NCBI GenBank assembly: GCA_947492525.1
Contig: CANLNQ010000009.1
Location: forward strand, 62,001 to 126,000
Reading direction: 5' to 3'
DNA: 64,000 bases
Origin: an uncultured Granulosicoccus sp.
GTDB taxonomy: Bacteria; Pseudomonadota; Gammaproteobacteria; Granulosicoccales; Granulosicoccaceae
The notes under the pieces were generated by a model. It saw nothing but the letters and a program-made list of their open reading frames with translations. It did no database searches and was not told the DNA's origin. The number at the start of each line of letters is the position of its first letter. The first letter of the stretch is position 1. Below are positions 36,182 to 45,805 of the stretch, piece by piece. The position numbers and the translations under genes are program-made.

Positions 36182-36975
36182 TGTCGATATTAAATAGTGG
36201 ATCTGGAAGCGGAAGATGCTTACTACAAAGGGTATGCAGTGTCCTGCTGCTGTTCATTCTGTTTGGTTGTACCTCAACTCCGCATGCGGATGTGCCTGAG
36301 TCACTTGATCAGAAGCTACTGGAGAGCCTCCGTGCCAAGAATATTGATGCAGCACGACAAGCTTTGGCGCAAGGGGCGAACCCGGAAGCCATTCTAGGTC
36401 GAGACTTGAGTGATCATGCTGTCTGCTTGGCCATTGATGATCGTAGTAGCCGCTTTCTGGACTTGCTCGTGGAGTATGGGGCGTCGACCAATGCATTCTG
36501 GGATGTTGGCTATTCAGATCGCAGGACGCCGCTTGTCTGTGCTATCTACCTTTGGAATTTTGAAGCGTTTGACTATCTACTGGAGCACGGAGCTGATCCT
36601 TCAATTGACCTCGTTCCGGAGGCCAAAGAAAAGTACAGAAATCATCAGACGGCGTTCACTGTGGCATTAAGGGGAAGTAAATATCCCATGGCATTAAGGC
36701 TGTTGGAGTTGTATGAATTGCATCCCGCAGAAATGAACAAGTTGGTTTACAACTTGGAGAAGTATCCCTACAGCGAAGCTCACCCCTGGAACTACGCCCG
36801 CGACGCCCTGATCGAATGGACTCGTGCACGAGTACCGGACTTCAACCCGAGGCCAGCTCATCCATCGCCGGATGGCGTCACTCAGGAATGCCTGTTCACA
36901 TTCCGGGATCATGAAGAGGGGCTGAAAGAAGGCACTCTGTGTCCTCGACCGGAGGATTTACGGCAACAGGATTGA
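36178..36975 (+). CDS. ankyrin-repeat lipoprotein, putative immunity protein
   Basis: This protein is 265 residues from the ATG at 36178, which overlaps the lipase gene stop (ATGA). The N-terminus is a lipoprotein signal with lipobox LFGC. Ankyrin repeats follow (LDQKLLESLRAKNIDAARQA, LDLLVEYGASTNAF, FDYLLEHGADPSID). The first two-thirds is AT-rich like the end of the lipase gene, and the last part returns to neighbour-like composition. Ankyrin or similar repeat lipoproteins are known immunity partners of lipase toxins of the Tle type. Here the role is inferred from overlap, localisation and composition only. Confidence 0.75.
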   Translation: MMSILNSGSGSGRCLLQRVCSVLLLFILFGCTSTPHADVPESLDQKLLESLRAKNIDAARQALAQGANPEAILGRDLSDHAVCLAIDDRSSRFLDLLVEYGASTNAFWDVGYSDRRTPLVCAIYLWNFEAFDYLLEHGADPSIDLVPEAKEKYRNHQTAFTVALRGSKYPMALRLLELYELHPAEMNKLVYNLEKYPYSEAHPWNYARDALIEWTRARVPDFNPRPAHPSPDGVTQECLFTFRDHEEGLKEGTLCPRPEDLRQQD

Positions 36976-36995
36976 GGCAGGCGCCCATGCCTGCC
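36976..36995 (+). terminator. hairpin after ankyrin lipoprotein gene
   Basis: A 7-bp stem (GGCAGGC / GCCTGCC) with a 6-base loop begins one base after the stop codon. There is no T tract. It may stabilise the 3' end or act as a weak terminator. Confidence 0.35.
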
Positions 36996-37098
36996 GAGAG
37001 ATTCCGATGGCAGGTCTCTGGTGTTGATCAGAACGTGGTGGGCGTATAATGAACCGATCGGTAATCAGTTTCCTACGCGATCACGGAATGTACAGAGC

Positions 37099-37485
37099 AT
37101 GAGCGCATCACCCACGCTATACCAGCAACTCGGCGAAGAGCGTGGCATCCAGGCCATTGCCACAAGCCTGTACGAGTGGATGGAGAAACTGCCGGAAGCG
37201 GCGCATATTCACTCCCTGCACGAGATGGAAACAGAGGATGTGCGCAGTCGTCTTGTTGCCTTCCTGACTCGATTCTTCGACGGGCCTGACAGGTACCGAG
37301 AGCTTTACGGCGAACCGATGATGCGACGACGCCACTTGCACATCCCGATCGGTCCGGCCGAGCGGGATGCCTGGATGTTGTGCATGCACAAATCCCTGCA
37401 GGAGAATGTGGCCGATGAGGCGCTGCGGGCAGACGTCGAAACCAGGATTGCCGCGTTTGCCGACCACATGCGGAACCGCAACTAG
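37099..37485 (+). CDS. group II-type truncated haemoglobin
   Basis: The protein is 128 residues from the ATG at 37099. It has the start TLYQQLGEERGIQAIATSLYEWM, the FLTRFFDGP segment, and the proximal His in RRRHLHIPIGPAERDAWMLCM. Truncated globins bind O2, NO or sulfide and often serve in stress or redox sensing. The gene converges on a Rieske protein gene with only 6 bases between the stops. An upstream in-frame start at 37021 has no family support. Confidence 0.86.
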   Translation: MSASPTLYQQLGEERGIQAIATSLYEWMEKLPEAAHIHSLHEMETEDVRSRLVAFLTRFFDGPDRYRELYGEPMMRRRHLHIPIGPAERDAWMLCMHKSLQENVADEALRADVETRIAAFADHMRNRN

Positions 37486-37491
37486 TCCGGA

Positions 37492-37845
37492 TCAACCTTC
37501 CGAATCGTCGTTTTCCTGAAGACAGACCCAACCGTCCACGATCTGCACCGGATACACGGGCAGATCCACATCGGCGGGTTCATCCAGTACCTTGCCGGTG
37601 CGGATGTCGAACTCGCTGCCATGCAGCGGGCATCGCAGACGGTGTTCGCACAAGACGCCCAGCGACAGTGATATGTCTTCATGCGTGCAGGTGTCGTGCA
37701 CCGCGTGGACGACATCATCCACCAGACACAGCAATACGCCCTTGCCCTGGTGCTCGACGCGGCATGGTACGCCGGCTTTCAGTTCGGACAGCGGCAGCAG
37801 GCGATGTTCTTTGGCGCTGCCTGATGTGGTTTGATCGGCATTCAT
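37492..37845 (-). CDS. small Rieske [2Fe-2S] ferredoxin-like protein
   Basis: This 117-residue protein has both Rieske ligand boxes, CTHEDISLS and CPLHGSEFD, within a single Rieske domain. Such stand-alone proteins pass electrons to oxygenases or nitrite reductase (NirD-like). It is upstream of cysG on the same strand but translated separately, with 33 bases after it in reverse order (cysG ends at 37879). Sirohaem nitrite/sulfite reductases are possible functional neighbours, but none is in the window. Confidence 0.85.
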   Translation of the reverse strand: MNADQTTSGSAKEHRLLPLSELKAGVPCRVEHQGKGVLLCLVDDVVHAVHDTCTHEDISLSLGVLCEHRLRCPLHGSEFDIRTGKVLDEPADVDLPVYPVQIVDGWVCLQENDDSEG

Positions 37846-37878
37846 GAATCTGGCATCTCCGCCCAAGGCGCGTGTGGT

Positions 37879-39330
37879 TCAGGCACGCGTTTCGAACCAG
37901 GCCAGTTTCTCGCGCAGAGACACGACATGGCCAATGATGATCAGGGTGGGAGCCTTGACCGATTCACTTGCTACCTTGGCAGGCAAGGTGTTCAAGGTGC
38001 CACTGATCACTTGCTGATTGCTCAGTGTGCCTTGCGAGATAATGGCAATGGGGTGGGTCTCCGGTAGTCCGTTCGCCATCAGTTGTCGGCAGATGACCGG
38101 CAGGCCTTCCAGCCCCATGTAGATCACGACGGTCTGCTGTGATCGAGTCAGTGCAGGCCAGTCCAGGTTCACGGTTCCGTCTTTCAGGTGACCGGTGACA
38201 AACAGGCAGGACTGGGCGTGGTCCCGATGCGTCAAGGGAATACCCGCGTAGCTGGCACAACCGGCTGCCGCCGTTACACCGGGCACAACCTGAAAGGGAA
38301 TGCCTTCGGCTGCCAGTGTTTCGATCTCTTCACCACCACGACCGAAGATGAATGGGTCGCCACCCTTGAGGCGCAGCACGCGTTTGCCCATGCGGGCATG
38401 GGTGACCAGCAGGGAATTGATGGAGTCCTGAGGCACGGCATGGTTGCTGCGCTGCTTGCCCACATAAATCCGTTCGGCAGCCGAATTGACGAGCGCCATG
38501 ATGGGTTCGGACACCAGACGATCATGCAGGACGACATCGCACTGTTGCATCAGCCGCAATGCGCGAAAACTCAGCAGATCCGGATCGCCGGGGCCTGCGC
38601 CCACCAGATACACTTCGCCGTCGAGCCTGTCCTCATCGTGTTCACGAATGGCCTGTTCCAGTGCCTCGTCCACATTGGCCAGACGGCCCTGCAGGATCAG
38701 CTCACCCACGCGACCGTTGAGCAGACGCTCCCAGAAACGTCGGCGCTGTCGCCAGTTTCCGATCTTTTCCCGAATACGATCCCGGTAGCGATCAGCCAGC
38801 TGCCCCAGTTCACGATAGGTATGTGGCAGGAAGGCGTCGATGCGAGCGGTGAGCAGGCGCGCCAGAACCGGCGACGTTCCGCTGCTGGAGACCGCGATCA
38901 GCAGAGGCGATCGATCCACCAGTGAAGGAATCAGAAAATTGCTGATCTCAGGCTGATTGGCAACATTGACCCAGCAGCCGGCAGACTTGGCTGACTGCGC
39001 AATGGCAGCGTTCTCCTCGCGATCATCCGTAGCGGCCACCACGAGACAGGCGCCTTCCAGATCCTCAGCCTGCCAGTTGCGGGCAATGTGGTTGAGCCGG
39101 TACTCGGTGATCGTGGATGAGAGACTTTCCGAGAGCTCTGGCGCAATGACATCGATGTTCGCCCCATGGGCGATCAACCGAGAAGCCTTGCGCTCGGCAT
39201 TGGCACCGCCGCCGACCAGCACGAGGCGACGGCCGCTCATGTCGAGAAAGGCGGGGAAATTCGGGGAACCCTGTTGCTCGATTCGATTCACTATCTTGTT
39301 GACTCTATGTTGCTCTGGCTCGGTTAACAT
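37879..39330 (-). CDS. cysG: sirohaem synthase (multifunctional CysG)
   Basis: The 483-residue protein joins an N-terminal precorrin-2 dehydrogenase/ferrochelatase (RRLVLVGGGANAERKASRL, VAATDDREENA, PLLIAVSSSGTSPVLAR) to a C-terminal uroporphyrinogen-III methyltransferase (VYLVGAGPGDPDLLSFRAL, RLKGGDPFIFGRGGEE, TAAAGCASYAGIPLTHR). It makes sirohaem from uroporphyrinogen III. The start at 39330 keeps the family PNFPAFLD segment. It diverges from a TrpD2-like gene. It overlaps in function with the separate chelatase at 27.8 kb. Confidence 0.95.
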   Translation of the reverse strand: MLTEPEQHRVNKIVNRIEQQGSPNFPAFLDMSGRRLVLVGGGANAERKASRLIAHGANIDVIAPELSESLSSTITEYRLNHIARNWQAEDLEGACLVVAATDDREENAAIAQSAKSAGCWVNVANQPEISNFLIPSLVDRSPLLIAVSSSGTSPVLARLLTARIDAFLPHTYRELGQLADRYRDRIREKIGNWRQRRRFWERLLNGRVGELILQGRLANVDEALEQAIREHDEDRLDGEVYLVGAGPGDPDLLSFRALRLMQQCDVVLHDRLVSEPIMALVNSAAERIYVGKQRSNHAVPQDSINSLLVTHARMGKRVLRLKGGDPFIFGRGGEEIETLAAEGIPFQVVPGVTAAAGCASYAGIPLTHRDHAQSCLFVTGHLKDGTVNLDWPALTRSQQTVVIYMGLEGLPVICRQLMANGLPETHPIAIISQGTLSNQQVISGTLNTLPAKVASESVKAPTLIIIGHVVSLREKLAWFETRA

Positions 39331-39399
39331 GAGCCAGGGGTGTGCTTTTCACGCAGAAGCTCGCAGACCGTTGGTAATCCGAGAGACCTGATCACTATC

Positions 39400-40539
39400 A
39401 TGCCAGCCTTAGAAACCGATTCAATGACCGATACCGAATTCATGCGTGATGTCCTGCAGCGCATTGCCACAGGCCCCACGCTCAGCAAGGATCTGCCTGC
39501 CGACGATGCCAGACGAGCCATGCGCCTGATTCTGGAGAACCGGGCGGATGAGGTACAGGCCGGCATCTTCCTGATTGCCTTGCGCATGAAGCGGGAAACC
39601 GATGAAGAGCTTACCGGAATTCTCGAGGCAATCCATGACGGAATCTCGCCCATGAGTGTCAAGGTGGAGCAACTGCTGACCATTGTCGACCCCTACGATG
39701 GCTACCTGCGAGGCTTGCCGGTTGCACCGTTTCTACCTGCCGTGCTGGCGGCCTGTTCGCTGCCAACGCTGACTCACGGCGTGGATGCCATGGGCCCGAA
39801 GTTCGGTGCCTCGCATGCCATGATCCTGCGACAGGCCGGGGTAAACCCTGATATCAGTCGGCAGGCTGCGGCCGCGCAACTGGAAGCGCCACAGTGTGGC
39901 TGGGCCTATCTGTCCCAGCAGGAACTGGCTCCTGAACTGGCAGCGCTGACCGATCTCCGCACCCGCATCGTCAAACGCCCCTGCCTGACCACCATCGAGG
40001 TAGCGGTCAGAAGCCTGGTGCCGCTCACATCCAGTCATCTGGTGACAGGGTTCGTTCACAAGCCCTATCCGCCGATCTATGCCAGGTTGGCCACAGCCGG
40101 AGGATTTGCCAGCTCCATTCTGGTCAGAGGTGTGGAAGGCGGGGTGGTGCCGTCACTCACACAGGCCGCACGATACTTCACCAGTGAAGATGGCATCAAT
40201 CTCTCTCAGGTGGACATCGAGCCGGCCGAACTGGGCATCAGCCGGGATGAGCGTGCCATACCGTTGCCGGCGCATCTTGCAGACGATTCCATTCGCTCGG
40301 TCAAGGCCCCGGGTAACCAGTTTGCGCAGGAAATTGCCACTGAGGCGGCTCGCGCGGGTCTGGCGGCACTCGCCGGAGAGAATGGACCAGCCAGAGATTC
40401 CCTGATCTATGCCGGTGCGGTGATCGTTCAGGCGCGAGGTCTGGCAAGTTCGCTGGCGGAAGCCGGTGATCTGATTCGCAAGGTGCTCGACAATGGTGAG
40501 GCAGAGCAACATTTTCGGGCCGCTGCTGCCTCGTCCTGA
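39400..40539 (+). CDS. anthranilate phosphoribosyltransferase-like (TrpD2/YbiB) protein
   Basis: This protein is about 379 residues from the ATG at 39400 (a second ATG at 39424 is possible). It has the glycosyl transferase family 3 helical start (ADDARRAMRLILENRADEVQAGIFLIALRMKRE in several helices) and a C-terminal alpha/beta domain with HGVDAMGPKFGASHAM where TrpD has the phosphate-binding loop. The TrpD motif GTGGD is not kept, so this is the TrpD2/YbiB group. YbiB of E. coli binds nucleic acid and is linked to the SOS response. No trp genes are nearby. Confidence 0.75.
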   Translation: MPALETDSMTDTEFMRDVLQRIATGPTLSKDLPADDARRAMRLILENRADEVQAGIFLIALRMKRETDEELTGILEAIHDGISPMSVKVEQLLTIVDPYDGYLRGLPVAPFLPAVLAACSLPTLTHGVDAMGPKFGASHAMILRQAGVNPDISRQAAAAQLEAPQCGWAYLSQQELAPELAALTDLRTRIVKRPCLTTIEVAVRSLVPLTSSHLVTGFVHKPYPPIYARLATAGGFASSILVRGVEGGVVPSLTQAARYFTSEDGINLSQVDIEPAELGISRDERAIPLPAHLADDSIRSVKAPGNQFAQEIATEAARAGLAALAGENGPARDSLIYAGAVIVQARGLASSLAEAGDLIRKVLDNGEAEQHFRAAAASS

Positions 40540-40648
40540 AGCGTGCTGTGAAGCGCCAGGTGGTGCACGGCCGCTTCCTGATGCCATATGCATTTCCTGG
40601 AACTTCAGGATCATCACGCGTCGTGATTATGTATTGAGCGGTTTAGCG

Positions 40649-43206
40649 TTAGGGCAACTCGTACTCGTCAGCGCCTATGTCGTGAACGGCCTCGCCATCG
40701 CCAAGCCCGTCCAGCGGCTCGTAGGGTATCTGAATGTCCGTTTTCATGTCGCCCTGCTGTACGCCAAGAATAGACTGCATGGTCTCAAAGCTGGTTGGCT
40801 CAACACCCGCATCTATTGCCGGTGACCAGGGCGAGAGACGTGACTGAGTCTCATTGGCCAGCAAAGGATCCACATGCAGGTCGGCAACCTCTGTCACCGC
40901 ATGAGCTCTGGCACTCGGTTCGCTTGGCAGCATCGACTCGGTACCGCTATTCCAGAGTATATTCGCTGAGGAGACAATGCTTGCGGGAGCTATCGGATGG
41001 TAGAGATCATCTTCCGGTTGGGCAGCAAACACTGACGTTGCGCCCACCACGATATTGTTTTTCAGATGAATAGCGTAGGGCTCACCGTGTGGCTTGAGGC
41101 TGATCAGTGACGGGTTGTTCAGAAACGTGTTGTTCTGGACAACCAGTGTGAGGGGGGCTGCAGTCCCAGCGTCGAAACTGCTCTGAGACGCTGTATCGAT
41201 ATCGATGAGCTGATCGCAATGATTGTCCACAAAAGTGTTGTGATCGACGAACGCGGCGTAATCCGGCTCAAGCGATAATAGAGACTCACAGTGATTACCT
41301 TCGCCCACGCCCCACCCGGAAAACTCATTGCCAATCAGCAAGTGGCTGCCCACGCCGCGTATCAAGCTCGACACCTGGTGAGGTTGATCGGGCAGTGGCA
41401 CGATCCGGCTGTTTGCAATGGTGATGTATGAGGCGTCATCCAGCTGTAGAGGAGGTGCGCCGGTGCCGCGGATTTCCAGATGCTCCAACCGGCTTCCTTC
41501 CAGAAGACCCGTGGCAATCGGACTGGTGGAATTTCCGGGAACCAGAATAGTCGGCTCACCCTCTGTCGCTCCTCGCAGGACTAGACGATGACTCCGTCCA
41601 TCAAGCGTGCCGGCATAGGTGCCGGCAGGTAGAGTAACCACCTTCTCGGTCAACGGTGACTCACCTGCAATCGCCTCGTCGACAAGCGCCTGCAATGACG
41701 CCGTGGATTGAAATTGTTCGACTGTGCTCGTCTGCGTGAATGGTAGATACTGCTGGTGACTGCTTGATGGCAAGGTCCAGATCAAGTCGTGAGATCCTGC
41801 CTCCAGCACATAGTATCGAACGGTAATGTCATAACGATAGGATCTTTCGACTATGGTCCTATAGTCGTCCGGAACCTCCTTTTCGAAGTCCAACAGAGGG
41901 CAGGTGACCGAAGTATCGATCGTGCAGTCTCTACGACTTGTAATATGCGTTGCGATTGAGTCCAGAGTATTGTATTCCATCATGATCTCGGCTGATTCGA
42001 TAACCACGCCATCAGGGACATCGAAAGTTGCATAGTATCCGTAATCAGCCAGTTGAAAATCAGGTACGAGATGCCGTTCCAGGCTGACGAGCAACTCACG
42101 CACTTCATCCGAATGCCCCGCAGACCAGGCAGGCATGCTCACTGATATCTGACCGGGAATCTCTGTCTCGACGCTTACCTGTTGGCTCTGAGCACGCAGC
42201 AGCGGATCCAATGCGTCAGCAACCAGTGTTGTAGTAACGGTTCCTTGTGGGGCAGAAGTGCGACTGAAATACAGCGGCTTTCCCTGAGATACGCGCAGCT
42301 CTGTCTGTTCACCGTAGTCGATGGTACACACTATGCTCTTGATGGAGTCGACTTGCACAATACACTCATCCGACAAGCGGTCCAGATCCCAGCTTGATTC
42401 CTCATCAAGGGTCAAAACATAGGTATTGCTGTCGGGAATGGTGGCTGAATCCAATGCGAAGGCGCTTGGTGACAGGCTGACGTACAACATGCCATCCTCA
42501 CTATCGAACTCAGAGCTCATCGAAACATTCACCCCTTGTGCACCAAGCAGCGCAGCACCGTGGGCTAAGTCCGCTCGTGACAAGTTTTCATACTCAGCGC
42601 GATTGGTCAGTCCATCATTATCTTCGTCAAGATCAGCATCGACTTTGCTCGGATCCAGCCCGTTGCAAATTTCCCAGGCATCTGGCAGACCATCCCTGTC
42701 AGTGTCCGTTATGCTCGATAGTGAGCCGCACACAAAACCTTCGGGTGAGGCGCGGAGCTCACCATTTAAAGTACCGTCATTGTCGAAGAGCGATAATTTA
42801 AAGTAGGCTGTACTGGGAGGCATTTTCTGGTCTCTGTATGACGTTTCCAGCTTGGCGGTTTGACCATTCAAGCCTGTCAGGACGACGGGGCCACCGGGGA
42901 CGTGTTCATAAACTCCGTCAGCATTTTTCTGATGAAACGGCGAGACAGATCTGCCATAGAAACCCCAACCTCTAATATAAATATACCAGCCATTATGGTC
43001 ACTAACATCCTTGGGATCATGAAAATCAACTAGAAAAGACAGGTGTTCGGGCGTACTGATTGTTGTTGAGCCCAATATCGAGTGACTGATACGTCCCGAG
43101 AATTGGTTGTAACCCCCAATGTGATCATACGTTAGAAGAGGGCATCGGTCGGTTGAGCCTGGGTCTCGCGTACGCTTGAGATCCTCCACCAAGACCTGCT
43201 CATTAG
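40649..43206 (-). pseudogene. 3' part of an IS-split large lipoprotein gene (beta-helix region)
   Basis: This frame reads about 850 residues with no start signal or signal peptide of its own. It contains a calcium-binding thrombospondin-3-like stretch (DTDRDGLPDAWE and DADLDEDNDGLTNRAEYEN), then a right-handed beta-helix region (about the last 330 residues, with NSRIVP, NTFVDNHCD and NNTFLNN rungs). Joining it to the 5' part at 44793-45507 across the IS and one TTAG copy gives an unbroken frame (ATLLIEDLDT-N-EQVLVEDLKR). The intact product would be 1090 residues. A TTG at 43192 could start a cytoplasmic fragment, but it would not be exported. Confidence 0.85.
43203..43206. repeat. target site duplication TTAG (left copy)
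   Basis: TTAG sits immediately outside the left inverted repeat and matches TTAG at 44789-44792 immediately outside the right inverted repeat. Four bases is the usual duplication length for IS1380-family elements. Confidence 0.85.
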
Positions 43207-43359
43207 CCCGAATATTTCATGGCACTGAAAAAGGCCGCCATTTGCCGAGAACTTGATCCGTTGTAGAGATCTTATAGCTTGTTGGTGCCTTTTTTCGCTC
43301 CAGCGAGCATCAACCCCCTTTCCCCCGATCGGCAGGTGAGTCGTTCCAAGAGTATTCGG

Positions 43360-44700
43360 CTATGTTGCCTGGAGTCGTTGCAGGGCAAGAAGGAAGTTGG
43401 ATTTCTCCAGTGATGCGCTGCTGAGTCGGAACTCTATCCGGCGTGTGTTTCTCAGGATGACCGCCCCGATATTGATCAGGCGCTGTCGCAGGGTCCACAC
43501 TTGGGCTTTGGCTAGCGTGGTGCCCGCCAATCCAATCTGCCTGATGTTTTGCCACAGCACGTAGGCCAATGATGAGAACAGAACTCGAAGCTGATTGCTC
43601 CACCAGGCAGAACAACTGGTTCGGTCTGCAAACAGTCCCATCTGCAATTCTTTGTGACGGTTCTCCATGGTGCCTCTTTCACAATACACCTGACTGTAGA
43701 GTTGTTCGGCATCTCCGGGCAAGTCTGTGACGATAAACCGTTGGTTGGCGCCGATGCCATTGCGTTCGACTTTGGCGACAACCCGGCGGCTGTGACGCCA
43801 GCTTCCCGCCTGGTAGTCGATATTCAAAAAGTGCTTGATACAGGGTAGATCCACGCCATGGTGTTCAATCCAGTGCCAGCTGCGCTCCAGTGTGTCTATG
43901 GTTGTCTGGCACTCGCGCAGCAGGACCTCATTGCTTCGATAACCGATGATGTAACGAACATCATGACGTTCACACCAACTCAGTAGCAAGGGACGGTAGA
44001 AACCGGCATCGCCACGGAATACGATATTGACGTCGGGCCAATGGGACCTGAGCCCTTTGACCAGCAAGGACAATACGGCCGCCGAATGATAAGAGTCGGT
44101 GCGACTGACAGGCCGCAAATAGCTCACTAGCAGATGATTACCGCAATAGACGTACAAAGGCAGGAAGGCATAGCCGCCGTAGTGGCTGCTGAAGCTTCGT
44201 CCTTCCTGTTCACCGTAGACTCGATCATCGGTTCCATCGAAATCCAGAACCAGCGACTTGGGTGGTTCGTCATATGAGTCAATGAATTGTTTCAGGATCA
44301 ACTCATGCATCCGGAACACCATTGTTCTCGCATCCCGAGGCGATAACTGGCTGGCAACCGCTTCCAGGCGACATAAGGTGGCCGCACTGCCCATTGGATC
44401 CAGAACCCCAACAGCACTTTGTAGCGCCGCATCATGGCGTAACTGTTGATGGTCATTCAAATCGGAAAAGCCCGCAGCAATACCATAAATGCGCTGACGA
44501 AACAGTGTCTCCCATTGGTGTGTAATGGAAGTTGGGTTGCGAGGATCTGGCAACAATCTGGATGCCGCTTTGCATAAACCGAGACGATCATCCGCGGCTC
44601 GAAACAACTCAATGCCGCCGATGCTACTGACATCACCGCCGTTAAAGTTCATGTGGATAGAGCGTTTTTTTAGCTTGCGCTTCAGGGTACAATTTGTCAC
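43360..44700 (-). CDS. IS1380-family transposase
   Basis: The 446-residue DDE transposase starts at a GTG (44700), giving the family-like N-terminus MTNCTLKRKLKKRSI followed by FNGGDVSSIGGIELFRAADDRLGL. The catalytic core includes LVLDFDGTDDRVYGEQEGR, YGGYAFLPLYVYCGNHLL and VFRGDAGFYRPLLLSWCE, with the Glu in the CERGTMENRHKELQMG region. The frame is unbroken. An ATG at 44652 is an alternative start but would drop conserved residues. Confidence 0.93.
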   Translation of the reverse strand: MTNCTLKRKLKKRSIHMNFNGGDVSSIGGIELFRAADDRLGLCKAASRLLPDPRNPTSITHQWETLFRQRIYGIAAGFSDLNDHQQLRHDAALQSAVGVLDPMGSAATLCRLEAVASQLSPRDARTMVFRMHELILKQFIDSYDEPPKSLVLDFDGTDDRVYGEQEGRSFSSHYGGYAFLPLYVYCGNHLLVSYLRPVSRTDSYHSAAVLSLLVKGLRSHWPDVNIVFRGDAGFYRPLLLSWCERHDVRYIIGYRSNEVLLRECQTTIDTLERSWHWIEHHGVDLPCIKHFLNIDYQAGSWRHSRRVVAKVERNGIGANQRFIVTDLPGDAEQLYSQVYCERGTMENRHKELQMGLFADRTSCSAWWSNQLRVLFSSLAYVLWQNIRQIGLAGTTLAKAQVWTLRQRLINIGAVILRNTRRIEFRLSSASLEKSNFLLALQRLQAT

Positions 44701-44710
44701 TGGCGGAGTG

Positions 44711-44757
44711 TGAGTGTTTGGGATTGTAAAGCTTTGGTAGGCCTACAATTTTACTGA
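44711..44757. repeat. inverted repeat inside the IS upstream of the transposase
   Basis: TGGCGGAGTGT (44701-44711) and ACACTCCGCCA (44757-44767) form an 11-bp perfect stem; the interval given is the enclosed loop. The loop holds the 10-bp palindrome GTAGGCCTAC (44737-44746). It lies between the transposase start and the right end, where it may shape transposase binding or block outside transcription into the transposase gene. Confidence 0.6.
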
Positions 44758-45507
44758 CACTCCGCCACCTCTGCGTGAATTATTCAGGTTAGTGTCCAGA
44801 TCTTCGATGAGCAAAGTGGCATTGATGCTGCCAGAGTGTGAACAGTCGGAGAAGATAATGTGGATGGCGCCGTTCACCAGTAACTGAACGTCATTATTGT
44901 ATGCGTTACCGTAAATGGCGCGATCGTAACCGAACCAACCTTCAACGACATAGTCGTCGACGTAATCGAATATTTCTATGCGTCGTCCACCATTATCGCT
45001 GCAATATTCCTTCACAATGCGTTTACGATTCTGATCGGGTGCCTCAGGCAGCGAATCAACGTAACTAGGGCGATCTGGGTTGCGATCATCACACGTTGTA
45101 GAACTCGAAGATTGGTCGAATAATCTGTGTATTCCAACGAGGCCGGACAACAGTCGGTCCCAATGAAGTGGACTTCTTGCATAGAGTTGTGGTGGTTGCA
45201 CTGTGTTGTGCGCTTCGTAGGCTGGGGTCGGCGTCAGGTCGGACAGCGGGTCCGCTCTGAATGCCCCCCACATCGCGATGTCGAAAAAGCGCGTCGCGGC
45301 AGATGCGTCCAGAACGGCTGGCTCGGTTGCTCCACCGTAGCGCTTTACTGCCTGCTCGGCATATTCTTCGAGCGTTCCGCCCGGAGCGAGTTTCGGACTC
45401 GCCTTATCGCCAGAGCTACAGGCGCTGACAAGCAAGATCAGGAGAGCAAGCGCAGTAACGCTGCGTAGCCGACGTAGACTGTGGTGATTTCGATTTGATT
45501 GGGTCAT
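44743..45507 (-). pseudogene. 5' part of the IS-split large lipoprotein gene
   Basis: From the ATG at 45507 this reads a basic N-terminus, a hydrophobic core and lipobox LVSAC, so it is an exported lipoprotein. The mature part is Ser/Asp-rich with scattered Cys and beta-strand-like text (for example EGWFGYDRAIYGN). The native frame continues only to 44789. The last 15 codons, up to the stop at 44743-44745, come from the IS. As it stands the locus could still make a truncated lipoprotein of 254 residues. Confidence 0.8.
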
Positions 45508-45805
45508 ACGCCTGGAACAATGGCTAAATATATTGCCGCTAACGGCAGTGTGTCCATATAGTTCAGGATTGACGGTTAGTTGCAACCGCTCGCAGCGGAT
45601 CTGACCACACGGTTGAACCGTGGAGATCGCACGCCAAAATGCTCTGGCACTACAGGGCCGAAACAACTGACGTGCAATCCGGACAAGGAATCGTCCCAGC
45701 AGGCCTTATGCCGGTTCTACCCACGCCCAGCACCTCTGTGCGCGCTGGTGCCGGACAGGGTTTGGTCTTAATCCGGGGATAGGTAATGGTTCCAATTTGC
45801 GAACA

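Larger units (their letters stand above)
43207..44788 (-). mobile_element. IS1380-family insertion sequence, complete
   Basis: The element is 1582 bp with imperfect terminal inverted repeats: 43207-43221 (CCCGAATATTTCATG) and the complement of 44774-44788 (CCTGAATAATTCACG) match at 12 of 15 positions. It is flanked by 4-bp TTAG duplications. It holds one full-length transposase gene on the minus strand. It is inserted in the same orientation as the host gene it interrupts. Intact ends and duplication suggest a recent insertion. Confidence 0.92.

Noticed and set aside
44743-45507. Stand-alone 254-residue lipoprotein gene.
   Set aside because: Its last codons lie inside the IS, and the reading frame continues perfectly into the downstream beta-helix frame once the IS is removed.
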